From contig JAPLPA010000409.1 of the NCBI GenBank assembly GCA_026400415.1, forward strand, positions 1 through 5,836: a stretch of 5,836 nucleotides of DNA, given 5' to 3'. Below, piece by piece: positions 1-5,597 of this stretch; the first letter of the stretch is position 1; each line of letters opens with the position of its first letter. The DNA is from Afipia sp. GTDB taxonomy: Bacteria > Pseudomonadota > Alphaproteobacteria > Rhizobiales > Xanthobacteraceae. The position numbers and the translations under genes are program-made. The notes beneath the pieces were generated by a model, which ran no database searches, had not been told where the DNA came from, and saw only the letters and a list, made by a program, of their open reading frames with translations.

Positions 1-1007
1 ACACGTCCAGTGCCGTAGTCGAACTTGCCCTTCATGCGATCGGTGACGTCTTCAACCGGGACGTTGATCCACTGGCGCTTCGCGCAGATTTCCGCGGCCT
101 CCGCGCGGTTCTCCGCCTTCTCGCACCACTGCTGCGCTTCCATCACCGCCATGGTGAGAGCCTTCGCGGCTTTCGGATATTTGTCGACATAAGCGGCTCG
201 CAGCGCGAACGACTTCTCCGGATGCTTGTCCCAGATTTCGCCAGTCGTGAGGGCGGTGTAACCGAGGTCTTGATGGATCAGCTGCAGATTCCACGGCTCG
301 CAAACACAGAACGCGTCCATCGTACCGACCTTCATGTTCGCAACCATCTGCGGTGGCGGAACGACGATCGTCTCGATGTCCTTGTCGGGATCGATGCCAC
401 CGGCAGCGAGCCAGTAGCGAATCCAGAGATCATGCGTTCCACCAGGGAACGTCATCGCCGCTTTCACGGACTTGCCCGACGCCTTCTTGGCTTCGAGTGC
501 CGTCTTGAACGGCTTGGTATCGACGCCGATTTTCAGATCGGCATATTCCTTGGCAACCGAGATGCACTGACCGTTCAGGTTCAGGCGCGCCATGATGTAC
601 ATCGGCGTCGGCACGTTGTTCTGCGTGACCTTGCCGCTCGAAATCAAATACGGCATTGGCGTCAGAATATGCGCGCCGTCGATGCCGTTGCCTTCGGAGC
701 CGAGGACGAGGTTGTCGCGCGTGGTGCCCCACGACGCCTGCTTCTCGACCGACACGTCCGGCATCCCGTATTTCGCGAAGATGCCCTTCTCCTTTGCGAC
801 GAAAAGCGGCGACGCGTCGGTCAGTGCAATGAAGCCGAGCTTCGCAGCTGTTACTTCGGGGCCTGCGGCCTGCGCGAATGCACCGCCGGGGAAACTGATA
901 CGGGCCGCTGCGATCAGCGCTGCCGTACCGGCGCCAGCTTTCAACAGGCTGCGTCTATCCAGCTTGCGGCTGGTGATGATCCCTTTGGCTTTGGTTGTCT
1001 TCGTCAT
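1..1007 (-). CDS. nrtA: Nitrate ABC transporter periplasmic substrate-binding protein (NrtA/CmpA family), 3' end outside window
   Basis: Periplasmic solute-binding protein that captures nitrate (possibly nitrite) and delivers it to an ABC permease, presumably encoded next to it beyond the left edge. I translated 335 codons from the ATG at 1007-1005; the frame is open to position 1. An AGGA ribosome site lies 11 bases before the ATG. The N-terminus is a Tat signal: twin arginines R18-R19 in DRRSLLKAG, a hydrophobic stretch to about residue 35, and an AFA cleavage site near residues 43-45. The mature part has the family motifs LGFIALTDASPLF (57-69), TFPGGTHD (186-193), AAGGIDP (201-207) and DAFCVCEPWN (231-240). 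By alignment from memory with the cyanobacterial NrtA structure, the nitrate-contacting Trp, Gln, His and Lys correspond to W93, Q147, H192 and K265. This favours nitrate over bicarbonate, though substrate is inferred. It is preceded by a terminator-containing leader and by its regulators nasT and nasS. Confidence 0.92.
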   Translation of the reverse strand, partial: MTKTTKAKGIITSRKLDRRSLLKAGAGTAALIAAARISFPGGAFAQAAGPEVTAAKLGFIALTDASPLFVAKEKGIFAKYGMPDVSVEKQASWGTTRDNLVLGSEGNGIDGAHILTPMPYLISSGKVTQNNVPTPMYIMARLNLNGQCISVAKEYADLKIGVDTKPFKTALEAKKASGKSVKAAMTFPGGTHDLWIRYWLAAGGIDPDKDIETIVVPPPQMVANMKVGTMDAFCVCEPWNLQLIHQDLGYTALTTGEIWDKHPEKSFALRAAYVDKYPKAAKALTMAVMEAQQWCEKAENRAEAAEICAKRQWINVPVEDVTDRMKGKFDYGTGR

Positions 1008-1079
1008 CGTGTGTGTCGTCCTTTCGTCGGTGATCCCGTTTGACTGTCCCGCCTCGCCGCGCTCGATCCCTCATCCGCC

Positions 1080-1136
1080 AAAAACAAAAGCCGCCCCCGT
1101 GCCACGCGCGAATGCGTGTCTCGGATCAGCGGCTTT
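1080..1136 (-). terminator. Intrinsic terminator in the nrtA leader (candidate attenuator)
   Basis: On the minus strand AAAGCCGC (1136-1129) pairs perfectly with GCGGCTTT (1094-1087), followed directly by TGTTTTT (1086-1080). Inside the stem are two further helices: CCG/CGG (1124-1122 with 1099-1097) and CACGC/GCGTG (1118-1114 with 1107-1103), the latter closing a 6-base loop ATTCGC. The hairpin ends about 72 bases before the nrtA ATG and lies downstream of the likely promoter, so it should act as a conditional stop ahead of nrtA rather than as the end of nasS. The bases CCAAA (1145-1141) can also pair with TTTGG (1082-1078), extending the stem into the 3' arm of the preceding hairpin. Confidence 0.82.
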
Positions 1137-1179
1137 GCTGTTTGGTCCGTCAGGGGACCGTGGCCTGCGTCTTGGCCTC
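1080..1179 (-). promoter_or_regulatory. nrtA leader RNA, candidate NasT (ANTAR) antitermination target
   Basis: Two small hairpins precede the terminator in the inferred transcript. The first is GGCC (1177-1174) with GGCC (1165-1162) around an 8-base loop, AAGACGCA, which becomes a hexaloop if the flanking A-A is counted as a mismatch. The second is GGTCC (1159-1155) with GGACC (1148-1144) around the hexaloop CCTGAC. They are 2 bases apart, and the terminator stem begins 7 bases after the second. ANTAR regulators such as NasR, EutV and NasT are known to bind paired hexaloop hairpins next to a terminator and prevent termination. nasT lies just upstream, which supports this reading. The usual A1/G4 loop bases are only partly present, so the exact pairing is uncertain. 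Confidence 0.55.
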
Positions 1180-1188
1180 AAATCAGTT

Positions 1189-1206
1189 AGTCAAGGATCG
1201 TGCCAG
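1189..1206 (-). promoter_or_regulatory. Sigma-54-like (-24/-12) promoter for nrtA
   Basis: The minus-strand sequence CTGGCACGATCCTTGACT matches the RpoN consensus TGGCACG-N4-TTGCW. The GG (1204-1203) is followed by exactly ten bases, then GA (1192-1191) where GC is expected. The -24 half is perfect; the -12 half has one deviation at a normally conserved base. Transcription would start near 1179, just before the first leader hairpin, giving a leader of about 172 bases. RpoN with NtrC control of nitrate assimilation is common in proteobacteria, so this fits the gene's role, but the start site is inferred. Confidence 0.6.
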
Positions 1207-1247
1207 ATTGTTGCGTTGCAAAATCATACGTAACTTCTGTCACTTAG

Positions 1248-1257
1248 GCAGGTCTGC
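1248..1257. repeat. Short inverted repeat GCAG-N2-CTGC upstream of the nrtA promoter
   Basis: GCAG (1248-1251) and CTGC (1254-1257) form a perfect 4+4 inverted repeat, centred about 74 bases upstream of the inferred nrtA start. It shares its half-site with the hairpin at 1282-1302. It could be a binding site for an enhancer-binding activator of the sigma-54 promoter, but it does not match the NtrC consensus I know. Confidence 0.3.
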
Positions 1258-1281
1258 TCATCCAATAACCAGCAGGCCCCC

Positions 1282-1302
1282 GCCTCTGCAGAAAGCAGAT
1301 GC
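1282..1302. repeat. Inverted repeat GCCTCTGC-N5-GCAGATGC, candidate activator site
   Basis: The arms 1282-1289 and 1295-1302 pair at seven of eight positions around a 5-base spacer (AGAAA). The centre is about 113 bases upstream of the inferred nrtA start, within the range typical of activators of sigma-54 promoters. No T-tract follows on the minus strand, so it is a poor terminator for nasS. I favour a protein-binding site, without identifying the protein. Confidence 0.35.
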
Positions 1303-1346
1303 CTCTCAAATGTGCGGAGGTTAATATTTAGGCAGATCGGAAAATG

Positions 1347-2516
1347 CTAGTGAACGCGCTTGATCGCGACCGACGCAAGGTGAGCCGCGGTGTCAGCACC
1401 GTCGAAGTCGGGGCCAGTGAAGGCACCAACGCCGTCTGCGACCGCATGGGCGGGTTTTGCCGGTTGACCGAGTGCGGCGTCGTAAAGATCTGGCCGGAAA
1501 ACCGCCCTCGCGATCTTCAACCCCTCGGACGAATATGCCGCCTGCCCCCAACGCACCATCTGTGCATAGAGCCACGCAGCCTGAACAGGATCGGGACGGG
1601 CTGCCCCTTCGCGCCCGACAAGCAGGTAGCGGCTGCTTTCGCGTAGCGCGCCATCCGGCGAAACTTTCAAACGGCCAACCAGCGTGCGGTGGATCACTTC
1701 GGCGTCGACACCGATACGCTCCGGCTTCGCCAAAATTTGCGAAACCTCTTCGCGATGAGCGGGATCTTCGATGAAATCCGCAGCACGTCCATGGGCGCGA
1801 ATGAGCTTAGCGAGGATCAGCGGATTTTCACGCGACCAATGTTCACGAACCGCCAAAACCTTTTCGGCTGCGCGCGCCAGAATATCCGAGACGAAATGCA
1901 GGATATGGCCAACGCCAAAATCAACGGCAACGGAATTCCACGGCGCTCCGACGCAAAACGCGTCGACATGGCCATTTGCCAGACTGTCCACCATGTAGGG
2001 TGGCGGCAGAACTACCAGCCGAACATCCTCATCAGGGTCGATACCGCCAGCGGCCATCCAGAAGCGCAATTGATAATTGTGCGTCGAAAATGGAAACGTC
2101 ATACCAAAAGTGAGCGGATCTTTTCCGGCCTTTCGGCGTGCCGTAACGACGCGCGCAAGAGCCTTTGCGGTCGCCATGGGATCGACAGGATTGCCCTCGA
2201 TTTCCTTCATGATCGCCGCATGCAAGGCCGGCGACACCGTAATTGCATTGCCGTTCACACCGAGCGTGAAAGGAGCAACGATGGGAACCTTCACCTGCGC
2301 CAAACCAAGACTCGATGCGATTGCGACTGGAGCCAGCAGATGTGCGGCGTCGAACAATCCGATATTCAGCTTGTCGCGTACATTCGACCACGACACTTCC
2401 CTAACAAGAGTGACGTCGAGGCCTTCCGCCGCCGTGAACCCCTTATCGACCGCGACGATAAGCGCCGAAGCATCGACCAGCGGGATAAATCCAATTCTCA
2501 GCGGTTTGTCGGTCAT
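1347..2516 (-). CDS. nasS: NasS, cytoplasmic nitrate/nitrite sensor
   Basis: A 389-residue protein related to NrtA but lacking any signal peptide, so it stays in the cytoplasm. NasS is known to bind NasT and hold it inactive until nitrate or nitrite binds NasS. The shared fold shows in LRIGFIPLVDASALI (6-20), MTFPFSTHN (139-147), AAGGIDP (155-161), LPPP (170-173) and DAFCVGAPWN (185-194). Pocket residues matching those of nrtA are W43, H146 and K219, while the NrtA glutamine is N90 here. The start is the ATG of the ATGA overlapping the nasT stop (2513-2516), with a GGAG ribosome site 8 bases upstream, so translation is probably coupled to nasT. After the stop at 1347 no terminator is seen before the nrtA promoter, so nasTS transcripts may read into the leader. 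Confidence 0.92.
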   Translation of the reverse strand: MTDKPLRIGFIPLVDASALIVAVDKGFTAAEGLDVTLVREVSWSNVRDKLNIGLFDAAHLLAPVAIASSLGLAQVKVPIVAPFTLGVNGNAITVSPALHAAIMKEIEGNPVDPMATAKALARVVTARRKAGKDPLTFGMTFPFSTHNYQLRFWMAAGGIDPDEDVRLVVLPPPYMVDSLANGHVDAFCVGAPWNSVAVDFGVGHILHFVSDILARAAEKVLAVREHWSRENPLILAKLIRAHGRAADFIEDPAHREEVSQILAKPERIGVDAEVIHRTLVGRLKVSPDGALRESSRYLLVGREGAARPDPVQAAWLYAQMVRWGQAAYSSEGLKIARAVFRPDLYDAALGQPAKPAHAVADGVGAFTGPDFDGADTAAHLASVAIKRVH

Positions 2517-3103
2517 TTCAGCAACTCCGCCGCGGTCACGATGGATTGGGCAATCTCGCCGATTTTCTTCTTTTCGCGCATGGCTGTGGACCGCATCAAT
2601 ACATACGCCTCGTCTTCACTGAGGCCTTTCATTTTCATGAGAAGTCCCTTTGCGCGATCGAGAACCTTACGGTCTTCCAGCGCCGACTTGGTACGATCAA
2701 GTTCGTCTTGCAGTTTAGAGAAGGCGTTAAAGCGCGAGATACAAAGATCGAGGATCGGCTTGATGCGCTCTTTTTTCAGACCGTCCACGATATAGGCCGA
2801 CACGCCAGCTTCTACCGATTCCTGGATCGAGGCGGCGTCGCTCTGATCGACGAACATTGCGATTGGACGCCGCACTGCGCGGCTGACCTGAAACATCTGC
2901 TCGAGAATGTCGCGGCTCGGATTTTCGAGATCGATCAGGATCACGTCCGGATCCATCGCGTAGATACGCGCCAGCAGATTATGCATTTCGCTGATATGTT
3001 CGACGCTGGTGAAGCCCGCGTCTCGCAATCCTTCGTTGAGGATCGCTGCACGGATGGGGCTTTCGTCGACGATGACGATCTTGAACGACGAATCCGCAGC
3101 CAT
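2513..3103 (-). CDS. nasT: NasT, ANTAR-domain transcription antiterminator
   Basis: A 196-residue cytoplasmic regulator: an N-terminal receiver-like domain (about 7-122), a coiled-coil linker (about 127-145) and a C-terminal ANTAR RNA-binding domain (about 140-195). The receiver has the acidic pair D13-E14 and an aspartate at the phosphoacceptor position (D58 in LIDLEN). The usual switch Thr/Ser appears to be V85 and the usual Lys appears to be D107, which suggests it does not work by phosphorylation. ANTAR hallmarks are RKVLDRAKGLLM (145-156), the G160-L161-S162-E163 turn, and the A166-Y167 and R171 positions. NasT binds leader RNA hairpins and prevents termination when NasS releases it; the likely target is the nrtA leader. 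The ATG at 3103 is the only reasonable start because an in-frame TGA directly precedes it. The ribosome site is weak (GTGAG). Confidence 0.93.
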   Translation of the reverse strand: MAADSSFKIVIVDESPIRAAILNEGLRDAGFTSVEHISEMHNLLARIYAMDPDVILIDLENPSRDILEQMFQVSRAVRRPIAMFVDQSDAASIQESVEAGVSAYIVDGLKKERIKPILDLCISRFNAFSKLQDELDRTKSALEDRKVLDRAKGLLMKMKGLSEDEAYVLMRSTAMREKKKIGEIAQSIVTAAELLK

Positions 3104-3218
3104 TCACTACTCACATTCCGGCACCTCACCCCTAACACGCCATGGCGCACGGCTTAAAGCCTTGTATTTGCGGCGTATCGGCGCTAGCTCCAGCCTTTCC
3201 TAATGGACAACGCGAATT
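3104..3218. promoter_or_regulatory. Divergent intergenic region between nasT and rimO
   Basis: These 115 bases must hold the promoters of both nasT (leftward) and rimO (rightward), but no convincing -35/-10 pair stands out. Two palindromes sit side by side: CGCCATGGCG (3138-3147, perfect) and GGCTT-A-AAGCC (3151-3161, perfect arms). They could be an operator for either gene. The rimO ribosome site is weak: GGA at 3205-3207, 11 bases before the ATG. Confidence 0.4.
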
Positions 3219-4544
3219 ATGAATCAGGGCGCAGCCCCGAAAGTCAGTTTTGTATCGCTCGGATGCCCCAAAGCCTTGGTGGATTCCGAGCGCATCATCA
3301 CGCGGCTACGCGCGGAAGGATATGAGCTGGCGCGCAAGCATGACGGCGCCGATCTCGTCATCGTCAACACCTGCGGCTTTCTCGACAGCGCCAAGAAGGA
3401 ATCGCTCGGAGCCATCGGCGAAGCGATGACGCAGAACGGCAAGGTGATTGTAACCGGCTGCATGGGTGCGGAGCCCGAACAGATCGAGAAAGCGTATCCC
3501 AATGTGCTATCGATCACAGGGCCGCAGCAATATGAGAGCGTGCTGGATGCCGTGCATCGTGCGGTGCCGCCGCTGCACAATCCGCATCTCGATCTTGTGC
3601 CGCCTCAAGGCATCAAGCTGACGCCACGCCATTACGCCTATTTGAAAATTTCCGAAGGCTGCAACAACCGTTGCACATTCTGCATCATTCCAAAACTGCG
3701 TGGCGATCTGGTGTCGCGTCCAGCCAATGACATTTTGCGCGAGGCCGAGAAACTCGTCGCGGCAGGTGTGAAAGAGCTGCTTGTTATTTCGCAGGACACG
3801 TCCGCCTACGGAATGGATTTGAAATACACAACGTCAAGCTGGAAGGATCGCGACGTTCGAGCCAAATTCATCGATTTGGCGCGCGAGTTGGGCGAACTCG
3901 GTGCATGGGTGCGTTTACAGTATGTCTATCCCTACCCGCATGTCGACGAAGTCATCGGGCTGATGAATACCGGCAAGATTCTTCCTTATCTCGATATACC
4001 GTTCCAGCACGCCAGCCCCGAAGTGCTGAAGCAGATGCGCCGCCCGGCTGCGCAGGACAAGACACTTGCGCGCATTAAGGCGTGGCGCGCGGAATGTCCT
4101 GATCTTGCGCTGCGCTCGACGTTCATTGTCGGCTTTCCCGGCGAAACGGATTCGGATTTCCAGTATTTGCTCGATTGGCTGGACGAAGCGCAGATCGATC
4201 GCGTGGGTTGTTTCAAATATGAGCCGGTCGCAGGCGCCACTTCGAATGCGCTTGAAAATCCGGTATCCGAAGAGGTCAAGACAGCGCGCTGGAATGCCTT
4301 GATGGCGCGGCAGCAGAAAATTTCTGCCCAGCGCCTGAAGCGCAAAGTCGGTACGCGGCAGCAAGTCATTGTCGACGAGGTGGGTCCGACGGTGTCAAAG
4401 GGCCGCTCCAAAGCTGACGCGCCGCAAATTGACGGATCGGTCTATCTTTCGAGCCGCCGTCCTTTGAAGGTCGGCGATATTGTCTCCGCAAAGATCGAAC
4501 GCGCAGACGAATACGACCTGCACGGAAGCGTCGCCGGAATCTGA
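3219..4544 (+). CDS. rimO: Ribosomal protein S12 methylthiotransferase RimO
   Basis: Radical-SAM enzyme that adds a methylthio group to the conserved aspartate of ribosomal protein S12 (Asp89 in E. coli), in the cytoplasm. The 441-residue length equals that of E. coli RimO. Domains in order are the N-terminal UPF0004 domain (about 8-120), the radical-SAM core (about 138-370) and the C-terminal TRAM domain (about 375-440). The auxiliary 4Fe-4S cluster cysteines are C16 (SLGCPKALVDSE), C52 (NTCGF) and C81 (TGCMG). The SAM cluster cysteines are C148, C152 and C155 in CNNRCTFC. The motif SLGCPKALVDSE and the overall length separate it from the tRNA enzyme MiaB. All key residues are present and the frame is intact. 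It is divergent from nasT and convergent with qor, so it is probably monocistronic and functionally unrelated to the nitrate genes. Confidence 0.97.
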   Translation: MNQGAAPKVSFVSLGCPKALVDSERIITRLRAEGYELARKHDGADLVIVNTCGFLDSAKKESLGAIGEAMTQNGKVIVTGCMGAEPEQIEKAYPNVLSITGPQQYESVLDAVHRAVPPLHNPHLDLVPPQGIKLTPRHYAYLKISEGCNNRCTFCIIPKLRGDLVSRPANDILREAEKLVAAGVKELLVISQDTSAYGMDLKYTTSSWKDRDVRAKFIDLARELGELGAWVRLQYVYPYPHVDEVIGLMNTGKILPYLDIPFQHASPEVLKQMRRPAAQDKTLARIKAWRAECPDLALRSTFIVGFPGETDSDFQYLLDWLDEAQIDRVGCFKYEPVAGATSNALENPVSEEVKTARWNALMARQQKISAQRLKRKVGTRQQVIVDEVGPTVSKGRSKADAPQIDGSVYLSSRRPLKVGDIVSAKIERADEYDLHGSVAGI

Positions 4545-5519
4545 TTACGGCTTGAGGATAGACGATCCGGTCGTCACGCGACTTTCCAGATCGCGATGCG
4601 CTTTTTGCGCATCTTTCAGCGCATAGGCGTGATTGATCGGAACGCGGATCGTGCCACTGATGACAGCCGCAAACAACGTGTCAGCACCTTCCATAAGTTC
4701 CTTGCGCGTGCCGACATAGTCGTTGAGTTTCGGGCGCGTCGCGAAGAGTGACCCGTGGCTGTTCAATTCGGCAATCGAAAACGGGGGCACTGGACCAGAC
4801 GCATTTCCGAAGCTCACGAATAGTCCGCGTTGCCTGAGGCATTTCAGCGAGCCGGGAAACGTATCCTTGCCGACGCCGTCATAAACCACATCGCACAATT
4901 CGCCGCGGCTAATTTGCTTCACGCGTTCTGCGAAATCTTCCTCCTTGTAAAGAATGACGTGATCGCAGCCATTGGCCAGCGCCAGTTCGGCCTTCTCCTT
5001 GGTGCCGACAGTCCCGATGACGTTGGCACCTAGCGCCTTCGCCCACTGACACGCGAGCAATCCGATGCCGCCTGCCGCCGCATGAATGAGAACGCGATGT
5101 CCCGGCTGGACAGAGAACGTCTTGAAAAGCAGATACCAGACCGTCAATCCCTTCAGCATCAGCACAGCAGCTTGCTCATGCGTGATATGGTCGGGCAGTT
5201 TGACGAGTTTGTCGGCCGGAATGTTGCGCTCGGTCGCATATCCGCCGAGATTAAAATAATAAGCGACGCGGTCACCCGGATGGAAATTGGTCACACCGGG
5301 TCCGACCGCCACCACTTCGCCCGACGCCTCATTGCCCGCGATAAATGGAAATCCCGGCGCTTTGTAAAGACCTGAACGATAATAAGTGTCGATGAAATTC
5401 AAACCGATGGCGTGTTGACGAATTCGTACCTCACCGGCGGCAAGCGCAGGCACATCGACGTCTTCATAGGTGAGCACTTCGGGCCCGCCGATTTTGTGAA
5501 CGCGCACCGCTTTGGTCAT
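4545..5519 (-). CDS. qor: NADPH:quinone oxidoreductase, zeta-crystallin-like MDR family
   Basis: A 324-residue cytoplasmic oxidoreductase of the zinc-free quinone reductase branch of the medium-chain dehydrogenase/reductase superfamily. It would reduce quinones or related electrophilic carbonyls with NADPH; the true substrate cannot be read from sequence. Evidence: the GroES-like N-terminal domain with GLNFIDTYYRSGLY (39-52) and AGNEASGEVVAVG (61-73), then the nucleotide-binding fold with AAAGGIGLLACQWAKALGA (147-165), followed by YDGVGKDTF (213-221) and SFGNASGPV (236-244). Length is typical of bacterial Qor (about 325). The cysteine pattern of zinc-binding alcohol dehydrogenases is absent. 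The ATG at 5519 is preceded by GGGGGCGGA, a plausible ribosome site. Its stop codon (TAA, 4547-4545) abuts the rimO stop with no base between them. Confidence 0.94.
   Translation of the reverse strand: MTKAVRVHKIGGPEVLTYEDVDVPALAAGEVRIRQHAIGLNFIDTYYRSGLYKAPGFPFIAGNEASGEVVAVGPGVTNFHPGDRVAYYFNLGGYATERNIPADKLVKLPDHITHEQAAVLMLKGLTVWYLLFKTFSVQPGHRVLIHAAAGGIGLLACQWAKALGANVIGTVGTKEKAELALANGCDHVILYKEEDFAERVKQISRGELCDVVYDGVGKDTFPGSLKCLRQRGLFVSFGNASGPVPPFSIAELNSHGSLFATRPKLNDYVGTRKELMEGADTLFAAVISGTIRVPINHAYALKDAQKAHRDLESRVTTGSSILKP
4595..4616 (+). terminator. Candidate rimO terminator inside the 3' end of qor
   Basis: GATGCGC (4595-4601) and GCGCATC (4607-4613) form a perfect 7-bp stem around TTTTT, followed by TTTC. 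On the plus strand it lies 51 bases after the rimO stop. The following T-run is only three bases, so termination may be weak. On the other strand these bases encode qor residues D303-R309, so the structure is constrained by coding as well. Confidence 0.4.
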
Positions 5520-5597
5520 GATCCGCCCCCGGTCGAATTTTTTACAGAGTTATCCAAGCGCGCCGAGATGTCCAGCCGCATTGCGCAACGCTTAGTG
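5520..5597 (-). promoter_or_regulatory. Intergenic region between terC and qor, possible qor promoter
   Basis: The 78 bases between the terC stop and the qor start hold a perfect palindrome TTGCGCAA (5581-5588) and a weak promoter candidate on the minus strand: TGGACA (5574-5569) and TAACTC (5552-5547) separated by 16 bases. No T-rich terminator follows terC, so qor could also be read from terC transcripts. Confidence 0.25.

Larger units (their letters stand above)
1244..1335. repeat. Pair of direct repeats TTAGGCAG
   Basis: The octamer TTAGGCAG occurs at 1244-1251 and again at 1328-1335, 84 bases apart in the same orientation and both upstream of the nrtA promoter. The spacing is exactly eight helical turns at 10.5 bp per turn, so both copies would face the same side of the DNA. 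The first copy overlaps the inverted repeat at 1248-1257. An octamer repeated within 340 bases could arise by chance. Confidence 0.3.

Noticed and set aside
222..1043. Long plus-strand open frame of 273 codons
   Set aside because: It lies opposite nrtA; its translation is arginine-rich with no recognisable domain, while the minus strand encodes a clear NrtA-family protein with a Tat signal.
1162..1177. Exact match of the first leader hairpin to the ANTAR A1/G4 hexaloop
   Set aside because: The loop is 8 bases with a 4-bp stem, and no register puts A at position 1 and G at position 4, so only the general layout supports a NasT target.
1282..1302. Terminator for nasS
   Set aside because: The inverted repeat is followed on the minus strand by a G-rich run, not T's, so it is a poor intrinsic terminator.
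1040..1324. Plus-strand open frame of 94 codons in the nrtA leader
   Set aside because: No ribosome site or recognisable motif, and it runs through the terminator hairpin and the sigma-54 element; the non-coding reading explains the region better.
1207..1346. NtrC sites upstream of nrtA
   Set aside because: I looked for paired TGCAC/GTGCA-type half-sites and found none convincing; the repeats present have a different core.
1689..2795. Long plus-strand open frame of 368 codons
   Set aside because: It runs antisense across nasS and the end of nasT, has no family motifs, and crosses a real gene boundary; it is a codon-bias shadow.
2546..3157. Plus-strand open frame of 203 codons
   Set aside because: Antisense to nasT, which has complete receiver and ANTAR motifs in the other strand.
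3915..4364. Minus-strand open frames opposite rimO
   Set aside because: RimO is intact with all cluster cysteines; the antisense frames have no supporting features.
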